Positions 25,948 to 37,313 are shown, numbered from the stretch's first letter. The stretch is 64,000 bases of DNA from Spirochaetales bacterium Spiro_05 (GCA_001603115.1 LVBG01000023.1:1-64000), one strand, 5' to 3'. A program made the numbers and translations. The notes: a model not told the origin generated them from the sequence alone.

Positions 25948-27560
25948 ACCTTGTCGTCGATGGGGATTTCACAGTCGATGACCACAGCCTCGCCCAGATC
26001 AAGGGCTGCCTGCAGGATCGGCTTGGGATCGTCATCGCGGCGAATCTTCATCCCCTTGATACCGAAGGCACCGGCCAAAGCAAGCCAGTCGATCGGAGTG
26101 TCGAGGGTGGTTTCGCTGTAGTGATGGTCGAAGAAGAGCGTCTGCCACTGGCGCACCATCCCCAAAGTCTGGTTGTTCATCAAGAGGATGATGATCGGGA
26201 GCTTGTAGCGAGCGATGGTGGCGAGCTCATTGCAGTTCATCCTGAACGATCCATCCCCTGCAACATTGACCACCCGGCTATTGGGATTGCCAGCCTGCGC
26301 CCCGATTGAGGCACCGGTACCATACCCCATGGTTCCTAACCCGCCACTGGTCAGAAAGTGACCAGGCTGCACATGCTTGAGGAACTGGGCGGCCCACATC
26401 TGGTGCTGACCGACCTCAGTGACAATGAAGAAACCCGGAGGAAGCACCTTCTGCAAGGCTTTGAGCACCTCTTTGGAGCGGGCGCTTTCACTGTCCACCC
26501 TGAGGGGATAGCGCTTCTTGTACTCAGCAACCTGCTCCATCCACTCCTGGTGCACCATCGGCTTGGCGATACGCTTGTTCAACTCCTCGAGCACCACCTT
26601 CAGGTCACCCACCACATGGCAGTAGGTCTTGATGTTCTTGTCAATCTCAGCAGGATCCACATCGATGTGGATGATCCTTGCATTCTTGGCAAAGGCGCTG
26701 GCCTTGCTCACCACGCGATCACTGAAACGAGCTCCGATGACCACCAACAGGTCACAGGTGGAGACACACATGTTGGAAACCTTGGTTCCGTGCATACCAA
26801 CCAAGCCGGTAAAGCGTGGTGAATATGAGTTTACAGCCCCACATCCCATCAAGGATGTGCAGGCAGGGCTGTCGATGTTCTCCAAGAAAGTTGCCAAGTC
26901 CTCAGAAGCCTTCGCCCTGATCACTCCCCCACCGACATAGCACATCGGTCGCTGGGCTTTCTTGATGAGCTCGAGGGCCACTTCCATGCTCTTCTCGCTC
27001 AGGCGCTCAGTACGGGGTTGCAGAGCCTCAGGCTTTTGCACAATGAAATCAGCGGTATGGACGGTTACGTCCTTGGGAACGTCGATCAGAACGGGTCCGG
27101 GTCTGCCTTCCTGGGCAATCTTGAAGGCAAGACGGATGGTGGGGGCGAGCTCAACGACATCCTTGACGATGAAGTTGTGCTTGGTGATCGGCATCGTGAT
27201 ACCGGTGATGTCGACTTCCTGGAAACTATCCTTTCCCAGGAGGGGAACCGCTACGTTACCGGTGAACGCAACCATGGGAACACTGTCCATGTAGGCGGTT
27301 GCGATGCCGGTAACCAGGTTGGTGGCACCCGGTCCGCTGGTGGCGATGCACACCCCGACCTTGCCGGTGCTGCGGGCGTACCCGTCAGCGGCATGGCTTG
27401 CGCCTTGCTCATGGCTGGTAAGGATGTGGCGTATCCTGTTCTGGTTCTGGTACAGCGCGTCGTACAAGGGAAGGACTGCCCCGCCGGGGAAGCCAAACAC
27501 GGTGTCAACACCTTGCTCCGCCAAACACTCTATGATGATCTGGGCTCCGGTCATCTGCAT
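25878..27560 (-). CDS. ilvB: Acetolactate synthase, large (catalytic) subunit
   Basis: 560 residues from M-Q-M-T-G-A, with AGGAG upstream. It condenses two pyruvates to acetolactate, or pyruvate with 2-ketobutyrate to acetohydroxybutyrate. G-F-P-G-G-A-V-L-P near residue 23, catalytic Glu in T-S-H-E-Q-G-A, FAD-site P-G-P-V-L-I-D-V-P-K, and the thiamine diphosphate motif G-D-G-S-F-R-M-N ... N-N-Q-T-L-G-M are all present. It is the last gene of the operon, about 9 kb from its own small subunit at the front. The 5' extension to 27674 overlaps ilvD. Confidence 0.96.
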   Translation of the reverse strand: MQMTGAQIIIECLAEQGVDTVFGFPGGAVLPLYDALYQNQNRIRHILTSHEQGASHAADGYARSTGKVGVCIATSGPGATNLVTGIATAYMDSVPMVAFTGNVAVPLLGKDSFQEVDITGITMPITKHNFIVKDVVELAPTIRLAFKIAQEGRPGPVLIDVPKDVTVHTADFIVQKPEALQPRTERLSEKSMEVALELIKKAQRPMCYVGGGVIRAKASEDLATFLENIDSPACTSLMGCGAVNSYSPRFTGLVGMHGTKVSNMCVSTCDLLVVIGARFSDRVVSKASAFAKNARIIHIDVDPAEIDKNIKTYCHVVGDLKVVLEELNKRIAKPMVHQEWMEQVAEYKKRYPLRVDSESARSKEVLKALQKVLPPGFFIVTEVGQHQMWAAQFLKHVQPGHFLTSGGLGTMGYGTGASIGAQAGNPNSRVVNVAGDGSFRMNCNELATIARYKLPIIILLMNNQTLGMVRQWQTLFFDHHYSETTLDTPIDWLALAGAFGIKGMKIRRDDDPKPILQAALDLGEAVVIDCEIPIDDKVYPMVAPGASIEEMLGVAEPGEY

Positions 27561-27577
27561 GGTAGGTACTCCTCTTC

Positions 27578-29263
27578 TTAGCTCTGAAAGACTGCTCCTG
27601 TCGCAGCACTGGTAACTTGCTTGGCATATCGGGCCAAGTACCCGGTAGTGATCTCGGGTTCTTTGCAAACCCAACCCTTCTTGCGCTGTGCCAGTGTATC
27701 TTCATCCACAAGCACTTCAAGCTTGCCTTTGGGAATATCGATCCTGATTCGGTCTCCCTCCTGGACAAAGGCAATGGGTCCGCCCTGAGCTGCCTCCGGG
27801 CTTACATGCCCGATAGAAGCTCCGCGGGTCGCCCCACTGAAGCGGCCATCGGTGATGAGGGCTACATCCTTGTCCAGGCCCATGCCTGCGATGGCACTGG
27901 TGGGACTGAGCATCTCTCGCATCCCAGGACCTCCCTTCGGCCCCTCATAGCGGATGACAATCACATCGCCAGCTTTGATCTTTCCCCCAAAAATGGCTTC
28001 AATCGTCGCTTCCTCGCTGTCGAAAACCCTGGCGGGGCCTTCATGGACAAGCATCCTCTCATCAACTGCGCTACGCTTGACCACCGCCCCATCTGGAGCA
28101 AGGTTTCCGCGAAGCACTGCGATGCCGCCGGTCACCGAGAAGGGATTGCCGATCGGGCGAATGACCTCATGGTCGTACACAACAGCCGCTTCGTAGAGCT
28201 CACCGACGGTCTTTCCGCTGACGGTGGGAAGGGTCGGGTCAAGCAGACCGCCCTTGCCCAGCTCGTGCATGACGGCCAGCACGCCGCCTGCAGCGAACAG
28301 GTCCTCTATATGGTGCTCACCGGCCGGGGCCAGATGGCAGAGATTCGGGACCTTTGCGCTGATCTCATTGGCAAGGAAGATATCCAGATCCACATGCGCC
28401 TCATGGGCAATGGCCGGCAGGTGCAGCATCGTATTGGTGCTGCAGCCCAAGGCCATATCCACCGCCAGGGCATTGGCAAAGGCTTTTTTGGTCATGATAT
28501 CCAGAGGCCTGATGTTCTGCTTCAACAGTTCCATGATCTGGTAGCCGGCCTCTTTGGCAAGGCGGTCACGAGCACTGTAGACGGCGGGAATCGTCCCGTT
28601 TCCGGGAAGTCCCATGCCGATGGCTTCGGTCAGGCAGTTCATGCTGTTGGCAGTGAACATCCCGCTGCAAGAACCGCAGGTGGGACAGGCATTGTCCTCA
28701 TACGCAAGCAGCTCCTCATCACTGAGCAAGCCGGCTGCGTGGGTGCCGACCTTCTCGAACATCACCGACAGGCTCGTCCCGCAGGCCGAGTCACCGGGAA
28801 TCTTGCCGGCAAGCATGGGCCCACCGGAGACAAAGATGGAGGGGATGTTGATCCTTGCCGCCGCCATGAGCATGCCCGGTACGATCTTGTCACAGTTGGG
28901 GACAAAGACCAAGGCGTCAAACGGATGGGCGGTAGCCATGATCTCAATCGAATCGGCAATGACTTCGCGACTTGCAAGCGAGTACTTCATACCCGTATGC
29001 CCCATGGCGATTCCGTCACACACACCGATGACCGGGAAAGAGACCGGATTTCCCCCAGCCTGCCTCACCCCTGCCTTCACCGCGTCTACGATGCGGTTGA
29101 GGTGGATGTGTCCGGGAATGATCTCATTGGCCCCATTCACGATCCCGATGATCGGCATATGGATTTCCCTATCTGTCCAGCCCAGGGCTTTCATCAGCGA
29201 GCGGTGCGGGGAGCGCTGTGCTCCCTCAGTCATCTGGCTCGAACGTCTCTTGCTTTCGTCCAT
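27578..29263 (-). CDS. ilvD: Dihydroxy-acid dehydratase
   Basis: 561 residues, family length. It dehydrates 2,3-dihydroxy acids to 2-keto acids, for valine, leucine and isoleucine. Iron-sulfur cysteines sit in [10 protein letters not shown] and [25 protein letters not shown] closes the active site. GGGGGAGG precedes the ATG. Seventeen bases separate it from both neighbours. Confidence 0.97.
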   Translation of the reverse strand: MDESKRRSSQMTEGAQRSPHRSLMKALGWTDREIHMPIIGIVNGANEIIPGHIHLNRIVDAVKAGVRQAGGNPVSFPVIGVCDGIAMGHTGMKYSLASREVIADSIEIMATAHPFDALVFVPNCDKIVPGMLMAAARINIPSIFVSGGPMLAGKIPGDSACGTSLSVMFEKVGTHAAGLLSDEELLAYEDNACPTCGSCSGMFTANSMNCLTEAIGMGLPGNGTIPAVYSARDRLAKEAGYQIMELLKQNIRPLDIMTKKAFANALAVDMALGCSTNTMLHLPAIAHEAHVDLDIFLANEISAKVPNLCHLAPAGEHHIEDLFAAGGVLAVMHELGKGGLLDPTLPTVSGKTVGELYEAAVVYDHEVIRPIGNPFSVTGGIAVLRGNLAPDGAVVKRSAVDERMLVHEGPARVFDSEEATIEAIFGGKIKAGDVIVIRYEGPKGGPGMREMLSPTSAIAGMGLDKDVALITDGRFSGATRGASIGHVSPEAAQGGPIAFVQEGDRIRIDIPKGKLEVLVDEDTLAQRKKGWVCKEPEITTGYLARYAKQVTSAATGAVFQS

Positions 29264-29280
29264 CCTCGTTCCTCCCCCTT

Positions 29281-30339
29281 TTACAGGGATTGGGCAATCA
29301 GGCTGCCCATCTCACTCGTACCAACCTTCTTCATACCTTCGGTATAAATGTCAGCGGTACGGTATCCTTTGTCCAACACCTTGGAAACTGCACTCTCAAT
29401 GGCATCTGCCTCAGTGGCCAAGCCGAAGCTGTAGCGAAGCATCATGGCCACCGAAAGGATGGTCGCAATGGGGTTGGCAAGATCCTTGCCCGCGATATCG
29501 GGAGCGCTGCCGTGGATCGGCTCGTACATGCCGAAGCTGTCCTCACGAAGGGATGCCGAAGGCAGCATCCCTATCGAACCGGTGATCTGGCTCGCCTCAT
29601 CGCTGAGGATGTCCCCGAACATGTTCTCGGTCACGATGACATCGAACTGGCGGGGATTGCGCACCAGCTGCATGGCAGCATTGTCCACATACAGGTGGCT
29701 CACCTGTACATTCGGATAGTCACCCTGAACACGGCCCACCACCTCACGCCAGAGCTGGCTGGTGTTGAGGATGTTCGCCTTGTCCACGCTGCAGAGGCGT
29801 CCCGAGCGCTTCTGGGCGATCTCAAAGGCCTTGCGCACGATCCGCTCGATCTCCCCGACCGTATAGGCCATGGTGTCATAGGCACTGTTCTCGTCCCTTC
29901 CCCGCTCGCCGAAGTAGATGCCTCCGGTAAGCTCGCGCACCACCATCAGGTCCAACCCTTCCCCGACGATTTCCTTCTTCAGGGGGCATGCATCGGCAAG
30001 TTGCTTGTACAGGATTGCCGGGCGGAGGTTGCAAAAGAGACCCATGCCGCCACGCAGCCCAAGCAGGGCCTTCTCAGGTCGGAGATGACTGGGCAAGGTG
30101 TCCCACTTAGGACCTCCCACCGCACCGAGCAGTACGCTGTCACTCTCCTGGCAACCTTTGAGGGTCTCTTCAGGAAGAGGGATCCCCGTATGGTCGAGGG
30201 CAATGCCCCCGGCCTCATACTCACTGGTGGTGAAGGTGTGGGCAAACTTGGCCCCCACAGCAGAGAGGACTTTCAGAGCCTCCCTGATGATATCGGGACC
30301 GATGCCGTCTCCGCTGACCACTGCAATATGTTTCTTCAT
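29281..30339 (-). CDS. leuB: 3-isopropylmalate dehydrogenase
   Basis: 352 residues. NAD-dependent oxidative decarboxylase of the isocitrate/isopropylmalate family, with G-D-G-I-G-P-D near the start, [10 protein letters not shown], and the substrate/metal site including [11 protein letters not shown] and [10 protein letters not shown]. Its ATG overlaps the end of leuD by four bases. With CimA in the operon it probably also oxidises methylmalate, as in other citramalate pathways (inference). Confidence 0.96.
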   Translation of the reverse strand: MKKHIAVVSGDGIGPDIIREALKVLSAVGAKFAHTFTTSEYEAGGIALDHTGIPLPEETLKGCQESDSVLLGAVGGPKWDTLPSHLRPEKALLGLRGGMGLFCNLRPAILYKQLADACPLKKEIVGEGLDLMVVRELTGGIYFGERGRDENSAYDTMAYTVGEIERIVRKAFEIAQKRSGRLCSVDKANILNTSQLWREVVGRVQGDYPNVQVSHLYVDNAAMQLVRNPRQFDVIVTENMFGDILSDEASQITGSIGMLPSASLREDSFGMYEPIHGSAPDIAGKDLANPIATILSVAMMLRYSFGLATEADAIESAVSKVLDKGYRTADIYTEGMKKVGTSEMGSLIAQSL

Positions 30340-30833
30340 GCCTGTTGCCCCCTTTTGGCGATGTAACCGGCAAGCCCGCCGCTGGAGATCAGGTCCTGCA
30401 TGAAGGGCGGGAAAGGTTCGCTGTGGAAGACTTTCTTGGTGGTCTCATTGGTGATGGTACCGGTGGAAAAATCAACACTGACCACATCCCCTGCCTTGAT
30501 CCCGTCGCAGGCCTCAGGGCACTCGAGTATCGGAAGGCCGATGTTGATCGCATTGCGATAGAAGATGCGAGCATAGGTGCGTGCAATGACACACGAAATG
30601 CCGCTCTCCTTGATGGCAATCGGGGCATGCTCACGGCTCGAGCCGCAGCCGAAGTTCCGGTCAGCCACCATGATGTCGCCCTTCTTCACCTGCTTGATGA
30701 AGTTCTGGTCGATATCCTCCATGCAGTGCTGGGCAAGCTCCTTATGGTTGGAGGTGTTGAGATACCGTGCCGGGATGATGACGTCGGTATCGACGTTGTC
30801 GCCATATCTGAAAACTGTTCCTCTTGCTTGCAT
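30336..30833 (-). CDS. leuD: 3-isopropylmalate dehydratase, small subunit
   Basis: 165 residues from M-Q-A-R-G, with GAGGAGG upstream. The aconitase-like swivel domain has D-x-I-I-P-A-R-Y-L and the substrate loop [12 protein letters not shown]. It is the short archaeal/anaerobe-type LeuD. It pairs with LeuC to isomerise 2- to 3-isopropylmalate. One base separates its start from the leuC stop. Confidence 0.95.
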   Translation of the reverse strand: MQARGTVFRYGDNVDTDVIIPARYLNTSNHKELAQHCMEDIDQNFIKQVKKGDIMVADRNFGCGSSREHAPIAIKESGISCVIARTYARIFYRNAINIGLPILECPEACDGIKAGDVVSVDFSTGTITNETTKKVFHSEPFPPFMQDLISSGGLAGYIAKRGQQA

Positions 30834-30834
30834 C

Positions 30835-32103
30835 CTATACCTCCTCAACCTTGTTCGGGTCAGCGATGTACCCGGCCACTGCACTGGCTGCCGCTACTGC
30901 AGGACTTGCCAGATACACCTCGCTCTTTACATGACCCATGCGCCCGACGAAGTTTCGGTTGGTCGTACTTACCGCACGCTCTCCCTCCGCCAGGATTCCC
31001 ATATGACCACCGAGGCAAGGCCCGCACGTGGGAGTGGAAACAGCACATCCGCTGTCCACAAAGATATCAAACAGACCCTCATGCATCGCCTGCTTCCAGA
31101 TTTCCTGGGTGGCGGGGAAAATGAGAGCCCGTACGTGCTTGGCAACCTTGCGTCCCTTCAGGATTGCAGCAGCCTGCCTGAGGTCACTGATGTGTCCGTT
31201 GGTGCAGGATCCGATGACCACCTGGTCGATCCTCACCTCGCCCACCTCATCGATGGTGCGGGTGTTGGAAGGAAGATGGGGGAAACTGACGGTACTCTTG
31301 ATCTTCGAAAGATCGATATCGATTACCCGTTCATACTCGGCATCAGGATCGGCTTCATAGATCACCGGTTCCTTGGGGCAGTGCTCTTTCAGGTACGCAA
31401 GGGCAACCTCATCCACCGGGAAGATCCCATTCTTCGCACCGGCCTCAATGGCCATGTTGGCCACGGTGAAGCGGTCGTCGATATTCATGTTTGCCACCCC
31501 TTCCCCGACGAACTCCATGCTCTGGTAGAGCGCCCCATCGACACCGATCATGCCGATGATGTGGAGGATCAGGTCCTTGCCGCACACATAGGGGGCAAAG
31601 GAGCCGGTCAGGTTGAACTTGATGGCCGAAGGTACCTTGAACCAAGCCTGGCCGGTGGCCATGCCACAAGCCATGTCGGTTGAACCGACACCGGTGGAGA
31701 ATGCACCGAGCGCTCCATAGGTACAGGTGTGGCTGTCTGCACCGATGACCAGGTCCCCGGCGCCCACCAGACCCTTCTCAGGGAGCAGGGCGTGTTCGAT
31801 GCCCATCTGTCCCACATCAAAGTAGTTGGTGATGTCGTGCTCCCCTGCAAAGGTTCTCAGGCACTTGCACTGCTCGGCCGCTTTGATATCCTTGTTGGGA
31901 CTGAAATGGTCAGGAACGAGGGCAACCTTGTCCTTGTCGAAAACCGTCTTCTTCCCAAACTTGGGAAACTCATTGATGGCCACCGGAGCGGTGATATCGT
32001 TGCCCAGCACCATATCAAGGTCAGCCATGATCAACTGCCCGGCTCGTACCGAAGGCAGATTGGCATGGTGTGCCAGGATCTTCTGTGTCATTGTCATACC
32101 CAT
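30835..32103 (-). CDS. leuC: 3-isopropylmalate dehydratase, large subunit
   Basis: 422 residues from the ATG at 32103, after AAGGAG. Aconitase-superfamily catalytic subunit with 4Fe-4S ligands in I-G-S-C-T-N-G-H and [10 protein letters not shown], and D-S-H-T-C-T-Y-G. The length of about 420 residues matches the HACN-type LeuC that goes with a short LeuD, not the 465-residue enterobacterial form. Such enzymes often accept citramalate too. Confidence 0.95.
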   Translation of the reverse strand: MGMTMTQKILAHHANLPSVRAGQLIMADLDMVLGNDITAPVAINEFPKFGKKTVFDKDKVALVPDHFSPNKDIKAAEQCKCLRTFAGEHDITNYFDVGQMGIEHALLPEKGLVGAGDLVIGADSHTCTYGALGAFSTGVGSTDMACGMATGQAWFKVPSAIKFNLTGSFAPYVCGKDLILHIIGMIGVDGALYQSMEFVGEGVANMNIDDRFTVANMAIEAGAKNGIFPVDEVALAYLKEHCPKEPVIYEADPDAEYERVIDIDLSKIKSTVSFPHLPSNTRTIDEVGEVRIDQVVIGSCTNGHISDLRQAAAILKGRKVAKHVRALIFPATQEIWKQAMHEGLFDIFVDSGCAVSTPTCGPCLGGHMGILAEGERAVSTTNRNFVGRMGHVKSEVYLASPAVAAASAVAGYIADPNKVEEV

Positions 32104-32116
32104 GGGGGACTTCTCC

Positions 32117-33715
32117 TTACACTTCTTCGTCCGAGGGTTCAATACCATCGGCGATTAATTTGTACTCTATACTATCACTGAGGGCATACCAGCTCGCCTC
32201 GATGATATCCTTGCTCACCCCGATCGTCGACCAGCTGTTGCTTCCGTCGGTCGATTCGATCAGAACCCTGACCTTCGAAGCGGTAGCGCCTGCTGAGTCG
32301 AGCACCCGCACCTTGTAGTCGGTGAGATGCACGCTCTTGAGCGTCGGGTAGAACTGTTCCAATACTTTTCTCAACGCCCTGTCCAGCGCGTTGACCGGAC
32401 CTTCTCCCTCAGCGGCGGTGATGGCACTCTCTCCATTCACCTTCACTTTGACCACCGCGGCATGGGTGGCATCAGAGAGCGGATCGGCATAGGGGCTGCT
32501 TCCGATCGTCTGATAATGCACCAGCTGGAAGTACGGGCGATACATCTTCAGGTGGCGGCGAATGACCAGGTCGAAGGAGCTTTCAGCCCCCTCAAACTGG
32601 TAACCTTCCGCCTCAAGACGCTTCAGCTCATCCATCAAGGAGACCGTAACCGGGTCGTCCTTGTCAAGATTCGGTGCAACGCGTGCAATACGCTTGAGCA
32701 TCAGGGCACGGCCGGCGACCTCGCTCATCAAGAGCCTGCGCTCATTGCCCACCACCATCGGGTCGACGTGCTCAAAGGAGAGCGGATTCTTCTGCACCCC
32801 GTCGATATGCATCCCACCCTTATGGGCAAAGGCACTCTTGCCGATGAAAGGGGCTGATCGGGGAATGCGGACGTTGGCAACCTCTGCAACAGCTCGGCAG
32901 ATCTCGGTCAGCTGCTCCAAGCTCTCGCCACTGAGGCAGTCACAACCAAGCTTGGTTCCCAGAATTGCTGCAATGGTGGAAAGATTTGCATTTCCGCAGC
33001 GTTCGCCGAAGCCAAGCAGTGTTCCCTGCACCTGTACCGCACCTGCTTCAACAGCGGCAAGCGAGGAGGCTACCCCACAGCCGATATCATCATGGGCATG
33101 CACCCCGATGGGTATAGCTGGAAAAGCCTTCATCGTTTCAGAAGTTATGCGGCCCACTTCACTGGGGATCAGTCCCCCACGGGTTTCGCACAGCACCAAT
33201 GTTGAAGCCCCTCCCCTCAGCGCTGCTTTCAGGGTCTCCATGGCATAGGAGGGATTGGCGAGATAGCCATCATAGTAGTGTTCGGCATCGAAGAAGACTT
33301 CACTGCCGCTTTCGACGATGAAGCGGACACTGTCCTCGATCATCGCAAGATTCTCCTCAAGCGTGGTACGGATGATGTCCGTAACATGAAAGTCCCAGCT
33401 TTTGCCGAAGATGGAGACGACTGGAGCTTGTGCAGTCACCAGACTCCTAAGGTTCGGGTCCTCGGAAGCAAGGATCTGTTTTCGGCGCGTCGAACCGAAA
33501 CTGACGAGCTTGGCATGCTTGAGCTCAAGATTCCTTGCCCTGGCGAAAAATTCCAGGTCCTTCGGATTTGAGCCGGGATTCCCCGCCTCGATGTAGGCAA
33601 TGCCCAGCTGGTCGAGTGCTTTGACAATCTTCAGCTTGTCTTCCACCGAGAAGCTGATTCCCTCTCCTTGGCTGCCATCGCGCAGGGTGGAGTCGAATAG
33701 TGCAACTTTATGCAT
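32117..33715 (-). CDS. cimA: Citramalate synthase
   Basis: 532 residues. DRE-TIM metallolyase: [12 protein letters not shown] at residues 8-19 and metal H-A-H-D-D, G-N-A-N-L-S later, then a LeuA-type allosteric dimer domain. The S-Q-G-E-G signature and length fit the GSU1798-type citramalate synthases, which join pyruvate and acetyl-CoA to start threonine-independent isoleucine synthesis. No threonine deaminase is in the window. Its ATG overlaps the end of leuA by eight bases. Some members are annotated as 2-isopropylmalate synthase, so assay would decide. Confidence 0.88.
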   Translation of the reverse strand: MHKVALFDSTLRDGSQGEGISFSVEDKLKIVKALDQLGIAYIEAGNPGSNPKDLEFFARARNLELKHAKLVSFGSTRRKQILASEDPNLRSLVTAQAPVVSIFGKSWDFHVTDIIRTTLEENLAMIEDSVRFIVESGSEVFFDAEHYYDGYLANPSYAMETLKAALRGGASTLVLCETRGGLIPSEVGRITSETMKAFPAIPIGVHAHDDIGCGVASSLAAVEAGAVQVQGTLLGFGERCGNANLSTIAAILGTKLGCDCLSGESLEQLTEICRAVAEVANVRIPRSAPFIGKSAFAHKGGMHIDGVQKNPLSFEHVDPMVVGNERRLLMSEVAGRALMLKRIARVAPNLDKDDPVTVSLMDELKRLEAEGYQFEGAESSFDLVIRRHLKMYRPYFQLVHYQTIGSSPYADPLSDATHAAVVKVKVNGESAITAAEGEGPVNALDRALRKVLEQFYPTLKSVHLTDYKVRVLDSAGATASKVRVLIESTDGSNSWSTIGVSKDIIEASWYALSDSIEYKLIADGIEPSDEEV

Positions 33716-35321
33716 CAGAACCCTCCTTTTGCTTGTCGGAATGGGAACTGAGCATGTCGTTGGCAAAGTTCGGAGGAGTGGTGGGCTTGAGGTTGCCAGT
33801 AGCATGCACAGCCGTCTCATCAAGCATCCGGTTCACTGCGGCAAGACAGGAAAGAATGGAGGCCTCGATGACGTCGGTGCTCACACCCCTGCCGCGATAG
33901 ATGCCATGCCCGTCGCTGATCTTCACGAAGACTTCACCCAAGGCATCACGGTGTTCGGTGACTGCCTGCAGATTGTACTCTTCCAGACTGAAGGGGTGAC
34001 GGATGATCTTCTCCACCGCCCTGAGGGAGGCATAGACAGGACCGGTGCCACAGGCAACTTCCTGATACTTCTTCTCTCCCTTCTTCAGGGTCACGCAGGC
34101 GGTGCTGGTCATCAGGTTTCCGCTGTTGACCACGAACGAATCCAGCTCCCAGATGACCGGGCTGCTCTGGCTTGCGTTCTCGACCAAGGCGATGAGATCA
34201 CGGTCGGTGATGGTCTTCTTGCGGTCGGCAAGATTCTTGAACTCAGAAAAGAGCGCTTTCGCCTCATCCTTGCCCAAGGTATACCCAAGGTCGGCAAGCC
34301 GCTTCTCGAATGCATGCTGGCCGCTGTGCTTGCCCAAGATGAGACTGGTATTCATCACCCCGACACTCTCGGGTGTCATGATCTCATAGGTAAGGCTGTT
34401 GGCCATCATGCCGTGCTGGTGGATGCCGCTTTCGTGGGCAAAAGCATTTGCCCCGACGATGGCCTTCGAAGGATTGGGTTTGACACCGGTGATCTGGGTG
34501 AGCAGACGGCTGGAGCGGATGATCTCCTCGGTCTTGATGTTGTGGGTGAACGGATAGGCATCGCTTCGTGTCCTGATGTTCATCACCAGCTCTTCCATGG
34601 CGGCATTGCCGGCGCGCTCTCCGATCCCGCAGAGGGTGCACTCTGCCTGCCGTGCTCCGGCCTTCAGGCCTGCAAGGCTGTTGGCGACTGCCAGGCCAAG
34701 GTCATTGTGGCAGTGTACCGCGATGACGGCCTTGTCCACATTGGGGACCCGCTGCATGACGGAACTGACCATTCTGGTCATATCCTCGGGGGTGGAGTAC
34801 CCCACCGTATCGGGGAGATTGACTGTCGAAGCTCCTGCCTTGATGACCGCCTCAACCACCTGGCACAGGTAGTCGAGATCGGTACGGGTGGCATCCTCCA
34901 GGGAGAACTCCACATCGTCATTGAGATTGCGGGCATAGGCAACCATCGCGACCGCCTTTTGGAGGGCTTGCTCGCGGCTCATCTTCAGCTTGTACTGCAG
35001 ATGCAGGTCGCTGGTTGCCAGAAAGGTGTGGATGCGAGGCCGTTTGGCAAGCCGTACAGCCTCCCAAGCGGCATCGATATCCTTTTCCAAGGCACGGGAG
35101 AGGGAGGCGACAACCGTCTCCTTCAACTCCTTGCTGATAGCCTGCACACTGGCGAAATCGCCGGGGGACGCTATGGCAAACCCCGCTTCCAGGATATCCA
35201 CCCCTAGGGCTTCAAGCTGTAGGGCCATGCGGATTTTCTCATCCAGGTTCATGCTGTAGCCAGGTGCTTGTTCGCCGTCTCTGAGGGTGGTATCGAAGAT
35301 GTAGATTCGTTCTTTTTCCAT
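33708..35321 (-). CDS. leuA: 2-isopropylmalate synthase
   Basis: 537 residues. Motif D-T-T-L-R-D-G-E-Q-A-P-G at residues 10-21, metal site H-C-H-N-D-L-G, G-I-G-E-R-A-G-N-A, and S-G-I-H-Q-H-G at the domain junction. It condenses 2-ketoisovalerate with acetyl-CoA, the first leucine-specific step. The C-terminal regulatory domain is present, so leucine feedback is expected. AAGGA precedes the ATG. Confidence 0.95.
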   Translation of the reverse strand: MEKERIYIFDTTLRDGEQAPGYSMNLDEKIRMALQLEALGVDILEAGFAIASPGDFASVQAISKELKETVVASLSRALEKDIDAAWEAVRLAKRPRIHTFLATSDLHLQYKLKMSREQALQKAVAMVAYARNLNDDVEFSLEDATRTDLDYLCQVVEAVIKAGASTVNLPDTVGYSTPEDMTRMVSSVMQRVPNVDKAVIAVHCHNDLGLAVANSLAGLKAGARQAECTLCGIGERAGNAAMEELVMNIRTRSDAYPFTHNIKTEEIIRSSRLLTQITGVKPNPSKAIVGANAFAHESGIHQHGMMANSLTYEIMTPESVGVMNTSLILGKHSGQHAFEKRLADLGYTLGKDEAKALFSEFKNLADRKKTITDRDLIALVENASQSSPVIWELDSFVVNSGNLMTSTACVTLKKGEKKYQEVACGTGPVYASLRAVEKIIRHPFSLEEYNLQAVTEHRDALGEVFVKISDGHGIYRGRGVSTDVIEASILSCLAAVNRMLDETAVHATGNLKPTTPPNFANDMLSSHSDKQKEGSDA

Positions 35322-35353
35322 AGTGTCCTTCCCGGTGGTTCGTAGTGTGTACG

Positions 35354-36376
<1,023 letters not shown>

Positions 36377-36405
36377 TTATCTAAAGCGCCACATGGGCGT
36401 TGTGT

Positions 36406-36936
36406 TCACTCTTCATCCTCACTGTAGGAGATCGAGCTCAGTGCTCTGGATCCGCGCTCAAGGGCGGTGATACCGGTTCTGGCCATCTCAACGACGCCAT
36501 AGGGCAGCATCAGGTCCAAGAATGATTGGATCTTATCGAGGCTTCCTGTCATCTCCAAGGTTACGGTTGAGGCGGTGACGTCGATGATCTTGGCCTTGAA
36601 AATCTGGGCAAGCTCAACCACTTCACTGCGGGTGTCACTCTTGGTGGAAACCTTCACCATGACCAGTTCACGCTGGAGGCTCCTCGTCTGGGTCATCTCA
36701 TAGACGCGCTTGACGTCGATGAGCTTGCTCACCTGTTTCTTGATCTGCTCGACAACAGGACGGTCGCCGCTGACCACGATGGTGATGCGGCTGACATCAA
36801 AACGCTCGGTCTCCCCTACTGAGAGACTGTCGATGTTGTATCCTCGTCTGCTGAAGAGGGACACAACGCGCATCAGGACGCCTGGGTGGTTGTTGACCAG
36901 GATGGCCAAGGTGTAACGGTTTTCGGTGGTATTCAT
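36406..36936 (-). CDS. ilvN: Acetolactate synthase, small (regulatory) subunit
   Basis: 176 residues from M-N-T-T-E-N. ACT domain (Y-T-L-A-I-L-V-N-N-H-P-G-V-L-M-R-V, F-S-R-R-G-Y-N-I-D-S-L) that binds valine and feeds back on IlvB, then the C-terminal activator domain. First structural gene of the operon. AAGGAG lies 11 bases before the ATG, and a pyrimidine tract in the leader could pair with it. The frame's upstream extension to 37164 is in the leader, not protein. Confidence 0.95.
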   Translation of the reverse strand: MNTTENRYTLAILVNNHPGVLMRVVSLFSRRGYNIDSLSVGETERFDVSRITIVVSGDRPVVEQIKKQVSKLIDVKRVYEMTQTRSLQRELVMVKVSTKSDTRSEVVELAQIFKAKIIDVTASTVTLEMTGSLDKIQSFLDLMLPYGVVEMARTGITALERGSRALSSISYSEDEE

Positions 36937-36977
36937 ATCGTGTATCTCTCCTTCGTACGATTTGGGTATAAGCTGAT

Positions 36978-37037
36978 GCTCCCCAGAGTGTTCGGGGGCT
37001 GTCTTCCACGGTCCATGCAGGGGTGCTGCAGCCGTGG
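36978..37037 (-). promoter_or_regulatory. Leader hairpins of the branched-chain operon
   Basis: On the minus-strand RNA a CCACGG/CCGTGG hairpin (37006-37037, with an inner GCAG/CTGC pair) begins directly after the leader-peptide stop. A second CCCC/GGGG hairpin follows (36978-37000). Neither is followed by a U run, so classical intrinsic termination is not evident. This lies in the 470-base leader between the promoter and ilvN. Confidence 0.6.
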
Positions 37038-37187
37038 TCAGAGAATAATTAGGCTTACTACGATGTTGAGGAGGAGGGGGAGGAGAAGAAGGGGGAGGAG
37101 AAGAAGGGTGCGTCCAAGAAGGAAGGAAAGCGAAGCAAAAGAGTTGCTGCATGCGCGGTTGCAAGACTGCTCAGAGTCCTGAATCAT
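37038..37187 (-). CDS. Leu/Ile/Val-rich leader peptide of the ilv-leu operon
   Basis: A 49-codon frame with AAGGA five bases before its ATG. Of its last 27 residues 20 are branched-chain: 15 Leu, 3 Ile and 2 Val, including two L-L-L-L-P units. It ends 100 bases before ilvN. This is the layout of an attenuation leader peptide whose translation speed reports charged tRNA levels. An alternative GTG start at 37244, with GGAGAG upstream, would lengthen it to 68 residues. The coding claim is inferred from position and composition. Confidence 0.75.
   Translation of the reverse strand: MIQDSEQSCNRACSNSFASLSFLLGRTLLLLPLLLLPLLLNIVVSLIIL
37076..37105 (-). repeat. Perfect 15-bp tandem repeat (two copies) in the leader peptide
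   Basis: Plus-strand unit GGGGGAGGAGAAGAA at 37076-37090 and 37091-37105. On the coding strand each unit gives a run of CTT/CTC Leu codons and one Pro codon. In-frame expansion or loss would change the Leu codon count without a frameshift. Confidence 0.85.
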
Positions 37188-37283
37188 CCATTTCCTTGTA
37201 CTGGTTGGGTGCTGATACTGCACCTGCTTGGTGAACGCGTTCACGATGCTCTCCTCGATGAACGGCGTGTGTGCCGTTTCTTG

Positions 37284-37313
37284 TTTGTAGCGCTCTTTAG
37301 GGAACTGTGTCAA
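37284..37313 (-). promoter_or_regulatory. Promoter of the branched-chain amino acid operon
   Basis: Minus strand: TTGACA (37308-37313), 18-base spacer, TACAAA (37284-37289). An AACGGC/GCCGTT hairpin (37261-37278) lies at the expected RNA 5' end. Confidence 0.65.

Noticed and set aside
27617-29347. 576-residue plus-strand frame
   Set aside because: Antisense to ilvD; His/Gly-rich translation typical of shadow frames in this base composition.
33600-35207. 535-residue plus-strand frame
   Set aside because: Antisense to leuA and cimA, without ribosome site or motifs.
37072-37110. GA-rich tract as a CRISPR or satellite repeat
   Set aside because: It is just two 15-bp units inside the leader frame, explained by Leu/Pro codons.
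36406-37164. N-terminally extended IlvN with a Pro-rich head
   Set aside because: The extension is the operon leader read in another frame; ACT-domain proteins begin at the 36936 ATG, which has its own SD.
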